Of a DNA stretch of 64,000 nt, positions 1 to 12,956 are shown one piece after another. This DNA comes from Blumeriella jaapii. Its lineage: Eukaryota; Ascomycota; Leotiomycetes; Helotiales; Drepanopezizaceae. The position numbers and the translations under genes are program-made. How positions within the stretch are numbered: position 1 is the first letter of the stretch; every line of letters begins with the position of its first letter. Under the pieces are notes generated by a model. It made no database searches and was not told the DNA's origin. It saw nothing but the letters and a program-made list of their open reading frames with translations. Where the stretch lies: NCBI GenBank assembly GCA_009599575.1, contig VWND01000001.1:1054001-1118000 (forward strand), read 5' to 3'.

Positions 1-836
1 GAGCTTTTATGTGGTGTAGGTGAACTACGCAGAGTACACTTGAGATTTGTGTTGCATTGTGTAAAGCCTCCACCGTAAGGATAAAGAGCGGAAGACTTTG
101 TATTACATAATCGAGAAAAAATGGTAGGTGCCCCGACATTGTTTAGGTGCTCCAACGAACGAGATAAACACTATGAACGCCTGCAATTGCGCAACATTTA
201 TTCCTTCGTTTGTATAGGTTATGCACTGTTGAAATTCGATACAAGGTCTTTATAAAAGTCTGAGAAAAATGAAAATTATAAGCCCATTCGTTTTAAAAGT
301 CATACCTACCTAACACGGCGCTAAGCACGATATAACAAGCTGGTACCTGATGGAAGTCACGATCTAGGCTACCGCCTAGTGTAGTCAACCTAGTCAATCT
401 CCGCTCTTCCCTTCCAAGACACACCTCTTCCCACCTCTCTCATACTTATTTGCACCGTAGGTTTATCGACCGCCGATTAGCACTAACTCACCCGTTCGTT
501 ACCGGATCCCCTGGAAGGGTATACCACAGGAGACCTAGGTCTTACGCATGATAGCTATGCAAAGTATCAGCGGCCGCCCGATTCAACTTCTCTGGGTGCT
601 ATTGGACCATTTTCTTCCGAAATGAAGCTCTCAAAGCAAAACAACTACTTGACCAAAAGAAAACCAACCTGCTGGGCGTCAACACAACCACCAACGAATA
701 ATCACTACTCGGTCCTTGTTCCTCTTCTAAAAGTCTGTCTATAGATCTCAAGCTGCTCTTCTGCTTGCTCGCGTGCTTCAAGGTTACCTCATCTTACTGG
801 ATTCCACACCAGGTCCTTACCTCTCACTTTGGAAGT
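1..836. other. Left-edge spacer, no gene recognised
   Basis: No reading frame with recognisable protein features was found. The first 300 bases lean towards A+T. The part from about 560 onward is the likely promoter and 5' leader of the 2EXR gene that follows. An open frame continues upstream of the chosen ATG at 837 (to a TTG at 765), so an earlier or spliced start cannot be excluded. Confidence 0.4.
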
Positions 837-1584
837 ATGGATGCCTGTAAATACTCTGGACGTGCGGAATTGTTCTTCGAGAACATCCTCTCAGATCCCG
901 AGGTTTCGGGACAACCCAGGTCGTCCACTACCATTCCCCTTCTCCTCACCGCCAAGTTCATCACTCTAGCAGACGGTCCTGCTCTTTCACATCTTGACGC
1001 ATTTCCTAAATTCTCCCGGCTTCCCCTGGAACTGAGAACAAAGATCTGGTAAGTATGTTCTGGAACTGAGGACTAGGCTGCTCTAATTCGGAGAGTTATA
1101 GCTGTTTCCAAGATGACGAATGCGGCGATGGATGCTAACATGTCTAAATAGGATACGCGCTCTTCCCGCAGCAAGGGTTCTACACCTCAGGATCCTCCTT
1201 CCGGAATGTGATGCAGATCGCTCAAATTTTATCAAAGTTGAAGCCGGGTGTCACAATGTCGCATTCTCCTTCTGTCTTATCATGGTGAACAAAGAATCCC
1301 GAGAGGTTTGTCGGACAGCAATACACATTTTTCAAAAGACTGTTGCACTACAACACAAAGAGCAGCCAGGGATACTCGGGGACCAGGTACGGAGCGTTCT
1401 ATCACGCGGATACAACGATCTCAAAAACCACATCTTGCATGTAGATCTCGTAAGCATAGAGAATCTTCTTCGCTATGACCGGTTGAGTCTTGTTTTAAGT
1501 GAACTGGAAAATATCGCAATCTTACCTACTCACCCTACCCCGAGGAACACTTCACCGACAATCTTTACATATCGACGTCTTTGA
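837..1584 (+). CDS. 2EXR-domain (F-box-like) protein, two exons
   Basis: Proposed exons are 837-1048 and 1152-1584, giving about 214 residues. The intron 1049-1151 has a GTAAGT donor and a TAG acceptor. Joining the exons gives a run reading FPKFSRLPLELRTKIW then IRALPAARVLHL. That is the hallmark opening of the fungal 2EXR family (Phe-Pro-x-Phe, Leu-Pro-x-Glu-Leu-Arg-x-Lys-Ile-Trp). A later NKESREV matches the family's conserved ESR box. 2EXR proteins are abundant in filamentous fungi and resemble F-box adaptors, but most have no assigned role. The C-terminus after residue ~130 is not recognisable and is shorter than in many members, so the 3' end may be wrong or the gene decaying. The start is the first ATG in the open frame. 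No partner or pathway is inferred. Confidence 0.6.
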
Positions 1585-3320
1585 CTCCGTCAATTTTGGC
1601 TAGCTCAAGAGGCAGATCATGGTCATCGGTCACAACGTCAAGTTGTTGCACTGACGTATTTCAATTGACTCATCCTTGATCAATTCTACCACGCTTTCAA
1701 TAATCAGCGACACTTTGTTAGCGCCCGCAGAAGAAACAGAGGAGACATCACCAAGAGGACGTTCCTCCACTTGGGAAAAAAAAATCGGTCCGTCAAACAG
1801 AAAAAATCTGGGACGTTTGTGCAAGGTTACCGGCAGGGCAATGGCGCCTTCAAATCTCGACGCTTACGAATGAGCTGGACTCGGTTTCAAACACCGAATT
1901 CTTCCGCAATGAGATGCGCCGTATCGCTGCTCTCGCTTACTTCTCCAGGAGCGCTCCTCAGACACCGCCTTTACCTGCCATGCCCCCGCAGGAGTCACGA
2001 CGTCGAAGGATACAGACCTCTTCCACTCCAAACCACAGCTCGTGACCCCGTCCACGACCGGGAAGAGGACACGACACCATGGGGAATGCGTCGGGACGCA
2101 TTTTCCCTGGGAGCAGGACCATCAGTCTTCCAGCGTATCAGGCGCATTGATATGCCATTCGCGGTTATTGCGAACTTGGAGTGAGATAGACGCTAGCAAT
2201 TTCACCTGGGGGTATGTCTCGACTCTCATTTGTCGATAGCGATATATTCATCATCTTGAAAACACGTCGCACCCCAAAATCTACCGTCTACCTTGGAAAA
2301 TAGATTCGGAGATGCTTTCATCCCTGGCTGCTGTGTGTTTCTCTGTTGCTGTCTTTCTGCCAATGTCGTGACCCAGATGTGCTGTGCTGTGCTGTAATCA
2401 ATATACCCGTTTCCACCTGTGAGCTCTTCCAGTCCAAGGCTCCCAGAATGGATGGCTGCATCGAAGGGGCCAGAAAGTTCTCGGGGGTTGAGAAGCCGCA
2501 TGGGTTTTTTGACGCCCAGTGTCAATTTCTGTGTTTATCCCATGATCTCCCCGGAAACGACGAGACCGCCAGCAAAAGAGTGGTGTTTGTGTAGTCGAGA
2601 GAGAGATGCGCATGCACTCGAACCTCGCAGGAGAAATTTGCGGACCGCGTGCCGGGCAACGGGTGTCGATTTCTGTAAGTGTTTCGAGCTATGGGAGGAG
2701 GTGACCGACTGGCTCAGGGAGAGGGAGATACATACACCGTTGCGGAAAACTTATACTAACGAGTGAGTGATGGGTCGAAGAGGTGGAAACTTTCCGTAGG
2801 GCGTTGGGGAGGGGGTTTCGGAACTGTGGACTTACAGTGCTAATCGGATCTTGACTGCTGGAGCAAGGTGTGGTCTGTGTGGTCTCGACTTTTCGTTCGT
2901 AGACTCTTTTGGTACTTGTATGTAGCAATGCTACAGCGTTTCTGGTATCTTTTGATCGCATTTCTGACTGGCGCGGGCACATGGTTGAACTGGGAGAACA
3001 ACTGGTTGGTACCTTGAAGGAATGTCGGCGCCAAATCGGACTAGGATACGACGATTAAGAGCCCCCCAGAACAACCAACCTTTTGGCATTTTTAGTTCCT
3101 ATACATTCAGTTGTAAATGATATGTATTGTTTGGTCGGCCTTTTCTCTATATCGTTTGCGTTTTTGGTTAGGGCACAGAGTCGGTCTTGTCACCTTCCCG
3201 AGTCAAGCAACCAAAATATTATTGCTGTGAACCGCCATCCAACTCCGCCCCTTTCTGATCGCATGCATTAATGCTAACCAATACCAGACTGATCACACGT
3301 AGATTTACAATCAAGTAGAA
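1585..3320. other. Spacer with fragmented open frames, no confident gene
   Basis: Several frames of 60-140 codons are open on both strands, but none shows a domain, a convincing start or splice-linked partners. Short stretches look protein-like, for example a minus-strand run near 1585-1660 rich in Asp/Leu/Val, and a plus-strand run near 1870-2040. Frames are interrupted by stops and change phase. This could be the decayed 3' part of the 2EXR gene or chance. The right half is the 3' side of DPM1. Confidence 0.3.
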
Positions 3321-5890
<2,570 letters not shown>

Positions 5891-7630
5891 ATGACTTCCA
5901 GAATCGCACTCGGGGCGGCAGAGACCGGCTCGGACGATATCCCCAGTTCAGCCCTATATGCCAAGTCTGAGCTCAAGCCTAAGCAAACACGATTTCTGAC
6001 CATCAGCCCAGCTCCGTCGCTATCTGCCCCAGTTGTCTGCAAGCTCCAAGTGGTTGATCTTTACGGTCTTGAAATCGAGCAGTTCGAGGCTTTGTCTTAT
6101 ACGTGGGGGGACGACGACGCGTCAAACGAGATTACTGTGGACGAGCATCGATTGCTCGTCCGGGACAATCTGTTCGACGCTTTGAGATACTTGCGAGGTG
6201 AGGAAAGCTCGCGCACTATATGGATAGATGCAATATGTATCGATCAAGGCCGGCCGCTCGAGAGGAACAGCCAAGTTCTGCACATGGGGAGGATATTCTC
6301 CGCGACTCGGCAAGTGGTGGTTTGGCTCGGAGTCGAAGACAAAGTTCAGGATGGCGGCCTCCTCGCTCTATCGCACGAATCAGGGGATGAGTTTCCTTCG
6401 ACGCGGAAAGCAATCCGACTGAAGGTGGGGACGTTGTTTCAGCGGCCGTGGTGGTACAGGACTTGGACAGTACAAGAGTACATGAATGCGCGAAGTCGAA
6501 TCTTTGTCTGTGGCTCGATTGTCTTTGCAGGCGATACAGTGTTGAGAATCTGCGAAGCGTTCAGTCGAGCCATGGAGTGTAGCACAGATAACAATCGACA
6601 TATCTACGGGATGGTGACGACCCACAATGCGCGCGGAAAAGTCGATCTCAGGAACGTGATGTTGAACTTCGGATACCGTGACGCCAAAGACCCGAGGGAC
6701 AAGATATACGCCTTCCTCGGTCTCGCGAGGGACTCCGCTGCTCTGGGGATCGTACCCGACTACGACAACACCCGAGAACCGTCTACTCGGGCCAGGCCCG
6801 TGTACACGAGTCTTGTACAGAGATATTGCGCGAAAGAAGGACATATGGAGATTATCTGCACACATCACCGAGGGGAAAGAAAGCTAGACCTACCCTCCTG
6901 GGTGCCAGACTGGTCTATTCCATACGCCACATGGAAGAACTGGACGGTGGATAAAGAAGGGTTCTCCTTCTTCTCCGCCGGATTTCCTCCAAACTCCACC
7001 CGTTGTGGATCCGGTCGAAGTCACGGCCAACTACCATCCGCGAGAACACGAATATCATTCACAGACGATAAGACTCTCGTGGTGGGAGCAACCGATGTAG
7101 GATGCGTAGAGAAAGTCAGTCCCGGGATAGGGCACCGTCAATTCGAATGCGACGATTGGATTGATTGCATCCGCGCCTGGAAACCGGAAGACGTCGACGC
7201 CCGTGAAGATTCCGAAGACCAGACGAGGTTCAAGGCATTTTGTCGAACCATCACCGCCGACTCGAATGGAATGGTTCGGGGTTGCTTCAACTCTGGCAGC
7301 ATTGCACGTAGCCAAGACAAAGCGCTTCGGCGGATGCTTTCCACCGGCGAGGTTGCTGAGATCATACACGACGCGCTCCGCCAAGCTGCCTACCACTCTT
7401 GCTTTGCAACTCTGTCCCAGGATCGCTACGCCATGGTTCCTACCACGGCCGAGATGGGGGATCTGGTAGTTGTTCTTCGTGGCTGTAGCACTCCCATGGC
7501 ATTGCGTCGAACCACGTCGCAAGACCCTGCTGCCAGTGCGACGTATCAGATGATTGGGCCTTGCTTCGTTCATGGGGTCATGGACGGCGAGATGGCAGAC
7601 GAACCCTTCGTCAAGACCGGGATTGTGTGA
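5891..7630 (+). CDS. HET-domain (heterokaryon incompatibility) protein
   Basis: Single-exon gene of 579 residues. The HET domain spans about residues 66-205. It contains the three classical blocks: FEALSYTWGD at 66, RTIWIDAICIDQ at 108, and MGRIFSATRQVVVWLG at 132, followed by RPWWYRTWTVQE. HET domains trigger cell death after fusion of genetically unlike hyphae, and many paralogs have no known partner. The C-terminal 350 residues are typical of the long, poorly conserved HET tail, with no ankyrin, WD40 or NACHT module visible. No companion gene of a known het pair lies nearby. The start is the first ATG of the frame, about 60 residues before the HET block, as is usual. Function in incompatibility is inferred from the domain only. 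Confidence 0.92.
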   Translation: MTSRIALGAAETGSDDIPSSALYAKSELKPKQTRFLTISPAPSLSAPVVCKLQVVDLYGLEIEQFEALSYTWGDDDASNEITVDEHRLLVRDNLFDALRYLRGEESSRTIWIDAICIDQGRPLERNSQVLHMGRIFSATRQVVVWLGVEDKVQDGGLLALSHESGDEFPSTRKAIRLKVGTLFQRPWWYRTWTVQEYMNARSRIFVCGSIVFAGDTVLRICEAFSRAMECSTDNNRHIYGMVTTHNARGKVDLRNVMLNFGYRDAKDPRDKIYAFLGLARDSAALGIVPDYDNTREPSTRARPVYTSLVQRYCAKEGHMEIICTHHRGERKLDLPSWVPDWSIPYATWKNWTVDKEGFSFFSAGFPPNSTRCGSGRSHGQLPSARTRISFTDDKTLVVGATDVGCVEKVSPGIGHRQFECDDWIDCIRAWKPEDVDAREDSEDQTRFKAFCRTITADSNGMVRGCFNSGSIARSQDKALRRMLSTGEVAEIIHDALRQAAYHSCFATLSQDRYAMVPTTAEMGDLVVVLRGCSTPMALRRTTSQDPAASATYQMIGPCFVHGVMDGEMADEPFVKTGIV

Positions 7631-7960
7631 GGGTTGGCTTCGTCGTCGCCATCCCGCTGGCGAGAACCTTTGTTTACTTTCTCCTTTTTGGCTCCACCAC
7701 GTAAGCGATGATGATCGGCTCCATGTTGATGCTGCGGGAAAATCATGAGAAACGCTCAAGCCGGGCCTGGCATGCAAGACGGGAGGCGTGTGACTCCCTC
7801 CATATCTCCATATCTCCCGCTCGATCCCGAAGCCCGTTTCGAGCCATTGAATCACATGTACTGTAGAGCCCGCTCACCTCTCGTCTTCATTCCTTTCTTC
7901 CGGCCCCGCGCGACTCCTCCGCCGCCGCATCACGGTCGCCGCCGCATCGACGCCCACACC

Positions 7961-7985
7961 ACCGCACCGCACCGCACCGCACCGC
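7961..7985. repeat. (ACCGC)5 microsatellite
   Basis: Five perfect consecutive ACCGC units are seen directly, 3' of the HET gene. Confidence 0.9.
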
Positions 7986-8099
7986 ACTGCTGTCCCGTCG
8001 CCCAGTGCCCGACGGTTCCGCGCTCCGTTGATGCTCCAGACGTGTCTCGCGGCTCGCCATGCCATGCCATGCCGCTCGCGGTCCGGGGCTCTCCTCCGT

Positions 8100-8127
8100 G
8101 ATGGCGGATGGCGGATGGCGGATGGCG
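8100..8127. repeat. (GATGGCG)4 microsatellite
   Basis: Four tandem 7-bp units read directly from the sequence. Confidence 0.85.
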
Positions 8128-8167
8128 CACCCACCAATGAGGCTTCCCGTCCTCCAGCCCAGGACGT

Positions 8168-8721
8168 GTTTGTTGCACGTCGTCAGATCCGGCGCATGCC
8201 CGATGCCCGACGGAGAGTCGGAGTCGGAGAGTCGGAGACAGACGACCAGACACGAGCAGCCGCTGCCGCCAGGTCAGGCCAGACAGAGCCAGGCCAGGCC
8301 AGGCCAGCTGAGCGGAGGCAGATCCGTCGCCGGCGGCGGCAGCCGCCGTTGGGAGGAAACTTCCCGCCCTCCGGAGTTAAATGGATGGAGGTTTCCGACG
8401 GGGCCAGTGGGCAGTCGGAAAAAGCACTTGCGGCGTCTCGGGAACTTCCTGCGTGCGCACCCGGAAGCCGTCGTGGTTGGGTTTGTTGCACGTCGCAAAA
8501 GGGCCGCCCGGATCCGGTTGCGTTGGGCCACCGCAACTTCAGCCTCTGTGATCCCGCCCGGACGGCTGATTCTTCTTCCCTCCCCGTCTGCTGGGATCCG
8601 ACCGGCGTCGCAAAGGCAAAAAAGTACTTCGACAGGACACACATCGCCGCGGAACCTTCTTCTCCCAAGAAAAAAAAAAGAAGAAAAACCACGGCTTTGT
8701 TTTTTTTGTTGCACGTCGCAA
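8168..8721 (+). repeat. Three copies of a TTTGTTGCACGTCGCAA-like motif
   Basis: Copies occur at 8168-8182 (ending CGTCG), 8481-8497 and 8705-8721. The core TTGC-ACGTC-GCAA is an inverted repeat with a 5-bp centre. Two related copies occur 15 kb away at 24194-24211 (TTGCATGTCGCAA) and 24281-24294. The spacing is not regular. The core resembles bZIP half-sites, but the function is unknown. Confidence 0.6.
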
Positions 8722-9560
8722 CCCGAGCCCGAGTCCGAACCGCCCGTCTCCGCGGTCCGCTCCGTGTCTTCGTGTCTCTTTCTTCCCAGTGGCTTGATTG
8801 GAGAGGGAGTCTGGCTTCTCGCTGTCCGCGGCGGGCAGACGAGGGCGGTTCGCGAGAGAGACTGGACGACACTGGACTGGCCTGGACGAGACGGGCCTGG
8901 ACGAGACTGGACGGGACGAGACTGGACTGATACTGTTCATCTGTTGCTGCTGGATCCGAATCCGAACCCGAACCCGGGCTTTCTTTCCGAGTGCTTCGTT
9001 CAGCCCGAGTCAGACATACAGTACTAAGCCTTTTCATTGTATGTATGTATGTACTGTACTCGCTCAATGTTCTGCGTCTTCGGCTTACCTAGGTACCTAC
9101 TGTACTGCGTCGCACGCGGGTGCCGCGGGTGTCCATGTCCATGTCCATGTCACTGCACCACTAACAAGAGTGTAAAGAGAAGAGGTCCTACCCGAGCGAG
9201 GGTTTGGGGCCAAAAGAGGCGTATCTGATAGGCATGCAAGGCTGGGATGCGTGAGATGTGTACAGTATACCACAACAATCTGCTACCTGCCGAACATCTA
9301 TCTACTGTATCTACTTCCAGGCCCGAGGCCTAAGTTCAGAGCATCGTGAACGGGACTTCGGTCCGGCTCTGGGTACCACGCGCAAAGCGGTGGATAAACA
9401 CACCAGCGCAATGGAGTATGTACTGTTCAGGACCTACATAGGTAAGTACGGTACCCAAGTAAGCAAGGTATACACATGCATACAGTAATGTTACACTTCG
9501 TGCCATCATGATCACGATCTCGTACAATGCTCGCTCGCTAAAGTCCCAAGAAAAGGAAGC

Positions 9561-9583
9561 AAAAAAAAAAAAAAAAAAAAAAA
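9561..9583. repeat. 23-bp poly-A tract
   Basis: An uninterrupted run of 23 A, just downstream of the glycosyltransferase stop codon (that gene is on the minus strand). It sits in the 3' flank and may be a simple homopolymer. Confidence 0.9.
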
Positions 9584-9677
9584 GTGATGCTCTCGGAAAC
9601 CCGAGGCAGAGCAGTCAAGTAAGACCCTTCGTGCGAGAACGCCTCTGCGCCAACCGCCTGGGTCTGCGGAGCAAACA

Positions 9678-11213
9678 TCATCCGCTGCTCTGCGTTTGGG
9701 ACTTCCGGGGTCGCGCAGCGTGGGGCTTCCAATTCAACACGATGACCGTGTCTTGGTCGGTCCCGGGCCCCTCGCGGAAATAGACCTGCTTCACCACGTC
9801 GCCGTCCGCTTTCACGCTGTCGAGCAGCTTGTAACTCAGCTTCTCCTCTTCTCCCATCCGGTCTCTGGCGGGCGCCAGCGAGTGCAGAACGTTGATGTCG
9901 TCGGCCCACGTATGCTCCATTTCCTCCAGGTTGATCTTCTTTACCTCGGCGCCGGTGCCCAGGAGTCCTAACTTCTTGCCCGAGATGTGCCCCTTGGGGT
10001 AGTGTGCGATGGAGAAGCCATTCGAGAGGATGACCTCGCCGGAGAACTGCCAGCGCTGCAGGAAGCAGGAATCGCATACGTCGGCCACGAGATGCATCTT
10101 CTCCATTTCGAGTTTGAATCCGGTGGCGGACCCTTCTTTCCAGTGATGCAGCGAGATCATCTCGCGTCCGGATTCGTAGAAGCCCGAGAGGTCGCCGTGC
10201 ATGTCGACTTGGTGGAGCCCGGTGATGTGGGTGAGTTTGGTGGTGGAGAAGCGGTACACGCAGTCCATGACCGTGATGTCCCCGGCGGTGGTGCGAGGGT
10301 CCTCTTTGCATTCGTCGCGGTGCTCGTCGATGATTTTTGCCAGGGGCAGGGAGAGCATGACGCCCGCCCCCCCGAAACCCATGAGCCCGTAGTGATTTAC
10401 CGCCCACCAGTCTTCGCTCAGGGAGCCGACGTATTGCGGTTTCCGGGGGTCGTGTTGCTGGAGGAGGATCTGCAGGTCGCGCATGCTGGGGAAAAAGGTA
10501 TCGTCGTCGATTGTAATGACCCATTCGGTCTTGTCGTCGCGCGCCTCGTACATGACGTTGACGAGGGAGAAGTATCGCTGGGCGAAGAGGTCGACCTGGC
10601 GGACGGGGTGGATGACGGAGACGTTCATGCCTAGGTCGTGGAATTCGGCCTCGAGCTTCGCCATGTCTTCATCTTTCGCCGGTGTCTCCTCGTTTTCAAT
10701 GACAATCGCGTACAGCCTCGCACCAGTGTGTGGCAGCCAGCGCGCGAGATGCTTGACGGTGTCGTTGAGGCGGCCGATAGTCGTCTGCAGCCCGAATATC
10801 ATATTCGAGGCATCGACCGGCGATCTCAGCCGGGGCACTTCGAGGTGTAGCGGGGGCAGACAGTTCGACACGGCGGCCTCGGTCGATTGCGCCAGATCGA
10901 TGGGTGTGTATTCGCCGAATAGAGGCTCGTCCACGATTGACAGCGAAGGTCGTTCTTCGCTGGCCGACGGGCTGGCGATGATGTCGCGAAAGACATATCT
11001 GGTCGGCTTCGAGAACTGGTACGGTTCGAGCCACTTCAGATCCTGCTCGCAAGGCGATCCATGAGTCTTCTTCTCCGCCTCTGCTGCGCCGGGACGGATC
11101 CAGTGGTCGACCTTCTGAAGACGTCCTCCGTCGCGCGCGAGTTGTGAGACGAGGAAGATGGCGCCGAGCAGTGCCAGGAAGAGGACGACCGATGAAAGTC
11201 TGCGTGGACCCAT
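9678..11213 (-). CDS. Type II membrane glycosyltransferase, Fringe/GT31-like
   Basis: Single exon of 511 residues. The chosen ATG at 11213 places a hydrophobic signal-anchor immediately after MGPRRLSS (about residues 7-26). The open frame extends 44 codons further upstream, but only from a non-ATG codon and without that topology. The lumenal part carries WVITIDDDTFFPS with the metal-binding DDD at about 236-238, then a GFGGAGVMLSLPLA segment. This is the arrangement of Fringe-type beta-glycosyltransferases and the fungal DUF604-like branch. A Golgi role in glycan extension is likely, but donor and acceptor cannot be read from sequence. It shares a 269-bp head-to-head promoter with the RING-CH gene. 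Confidence 0.85.
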   Translation of the reverse strand: MGPRRLSSVVLFLALLGAIFLVSQLARDGGRLQKVDHWIRPGAAEAEKKTHGSPCEQDLKWLEPYQFSKPTRYVFRDIIASPSASEERPSLSIVDEPLFGEYTPIDLAQSTEAAVSNCLPPLHLEVPRLRSPVDASNMIFGLQTTIGRLNDTVKHLARWLPHTGARLYAIVIENEETPAKDEDMAKLEAEFHDLGMNVSVIHPVRQVDLFAQRYFSLVNVMYEARDDKTEWVITIDDDTFFPSMRDLQILLQQHDPRKPQYVGSLSEDWWAVNHYGLMGFGGAGVMLSLPLAKIIDEHRDECKEDPRTTAGDITVMDCVYRFSTTKLTHITGLHQVDMHGDLSGFYESGREMISLHHWKEGSATGFKLEMEKMHLVADVCDSCFLQRWQFSGEVILSNGFSIAHYPKGHISGKKLGLLGTGAEVKKINLEEMEHTWADDINVLHSLAPARDRMGEEEKLSYKLLDSVKADGDVVKQVYFREGPGTDQDTVIVLNWKPHAARPRKSQTQSSG

Positions 11214-11482
11214 GGCTGGGCGACATGAAGTGGCCGACGGGCTCGTGGACGGAGTCGATCGAACGAGGGACGAGAACAAACCTCGAGTTCGGAAGAAACA
11301 GTGTGAATGCCATTGCTGCCGTGCTGGACATCTTCGCCTTGGCATTGCACGGCACCTGTACGCTTCTCTCCCCTCCGCAACGTCGAGTCAACACTGCTCT
11401 GCAGTACATACATCCTTACCTGCCCTGGTGAGCACAATGCAGCAGCCGCAGTCGACCTAGGCTTCGATCGGTGATATCAAAG
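11214..11482. promoter_or_regulatory. Bidirectional promoter between GT31-like and RING-CH genes
   Basis: The two start codons (11213 minus, 11483 plus) are only 269 bp apart with no gene between them, so promoter elements are probably shared. No TATA box was identified. Confidence 0.6.
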
Positions 11483-12956
11483 ATGACTTCTTTACCCTCC
11501 CAGCCCTCGCGACGACGTTCGTCCTCGCCGCGAGCCTCCTCTCCCACCGAAGAAGTCCCTCCCCACGACACAGACATCGCAGAATCGCAATGGATACCTC
11601 TCAACCAGCCCGAGGCATCGACGGCGTCTTCTACTTCTGCCGTCCCTGGATCTGCGACGCCTCCACCAGTACCAGAAGACGCCCGCATCTGCTGGATCTG
11701 CCAGCAAGACGAGACTGAAGATGGCGCGGACGATGGACCATGGCGCAACCCATGCTCCTGCTCCCTGACCGCACACGAGCCCTGCCTCCTGGAGTGGATT
11801 GCCAACCAGGAGTCTCCCAAGCCGAATGTTCTCGTGGCCTCCGAGCTCACCTGTCCCCAGTGCAAGGGCGCGATCATGGTCGAGAGACCTAGGAACCCGA
11901 TTGTGGATATCTACTCGTCGGCCGAAGCGTTGGCGCGCGTGCTGGTTCTACCTGCGGCGCTGAGCGGGCTGTTGGGATGTGTATACGCCGGGCTGACGAT
12001 GTACGGGCGCCATGCAACGTATATGGTCTTTGGCTCTGAGGATGCAACGAGTCGACGAGGTCTGAGGTATCTCATGAACGTCCTCAACCCCAAGAACCTT
12101 TTCTTTCCGACCTCGCAAGTAGAAGCGACTATCAACATTGCGCATCCTCTCATCGCACCCGCCCTTGTGCTGCTGAGAACAGGACTCGCCGACCAAGCAT
12201 CTGCGCTCCTCCTATCCCTTGTTTGTCTCCCGCCCCTCTCCATCTTGTGGCATGTTCTCACAGATGCAGTACTTCCTCGTCAACCTCAACCGCAGCCCCT
12301 ACTGGAACGACGCCATCGTCTGGTCCCCGACTCCCGGCCTCACGTTCGCCGCCATCCCTTTCATAAAGAAAGTCTACAACTCTCTCTACCACCACACATT
12401 TTCCGCCCTCGAGAAGGACTGGGAGCGTGCCGTTCTCCGCAAGCCGCGGGAGGGCGAGACAGCCGAGGACATTGAGCAGCAAGCCGCCGGCAACGAGGGC
12501 CGCGCTGTCTTCGACTTCGAGTGGCGGCAGGAGGAAGAACGCCTCGAGGTGCCCCCTGCGGCAGCGAACGCGGATGCGCTGGCTGCCGACGCCGAGCCGA
12601 ACCCGAATCCAGGCGCGGCGCCGCAGGTGAGGCGCGAGGTGCGGCATCAGTGGGCGCTGCGCCAGGATCTGATCATCGCGAAGGTCGTGACGACCGTGAC
12701 GGGCGCGCTGTTCTTTCCTGCCATCTCGTCGGGCATGGGCGAGATCCTGAAAGCGCTGCTGCCGCCGAGGTTGGTGAGCTATAGCCGGGGCGGCGGACTC
12801 CTGAGAGAGAAGTGGGGGCGGACGGTGGTAGGCGGGTGTTTGTTCGTCGTGCTGAAGGATGTAGTTACGCTCTACGTGAAGTGGAGGCGGGCGAAGGACT
12901 TTGGGAAGAGGAAAGTGCTGGATTACGTGGGCAAAAAAGGGGTGAGAGGTAGATAG
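11483..12956 (+). CDS. RING-CH (MARCH-type) membrane E3 ubiquitin ligase
   Basis: The N-terminal RING-CH finger is complete: C70, C73, C91, C93, H98, C101, C124 and C127, with WIC and TCPQC motifs. It is followed by several hydrophobic segments. This layout matches the MARCH5-like fungal family, which ubiquitinates membrane proteins of mitochondria or ER. The reading frame changes by one base between 12221 and 12263. A 43-nt phase-0 intron (GTTTGT...CAG, 12221-12263) would fix it and give 476 residues. However, the donor is weak, the intron is shorter than others here, and it removes a hydrophobic stretch that looks coding, so a one-base insertion error is the alternative. After the junction the protein resumes with MQYFLVNLNRSPYWND. 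The C-terminal half has an acidic/Ala/Pro-rich linker and two further hydrophobic segments. Confidence 0.85.

Larger units (their letters stand above)
7631..9677. other. GC-rich low-complexity spacer
   Basis: Long overlapping open frames exist on both strands (about 8030-9070), but their products are Arg/Pro/Ser-rich and mirror short tandem repeats. Neither strand has a domain, so I treat them as artefacts of high GC. The region holds ACCGC and GGATGGC repeats, a GACGAGACTGGAC-like degenerate repeat (about 8860-8935) and GTAT repeats (about 9036). It also has several TACAGTA/TACCTAGGTA palindromes and three copies of a TTTGTTGCACGTCGCAA-like motif. Confidence 0.55.

Noticed and set aside
1630..2055. 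Minus-strand coding region opposite the 2EXR gene's 3' flank
   Set aside because: Several protein-like runs exist but they change frame, lack an ATG-led model and have no domain; too weak to annotate.
8028..9067. Overlapping open frames of about 300 codons on both strands
   Set aside because: Products are Arg/Pro/Ser-rich, mirror each other across strands and follow short GC repeats; no domain, no splice logic.
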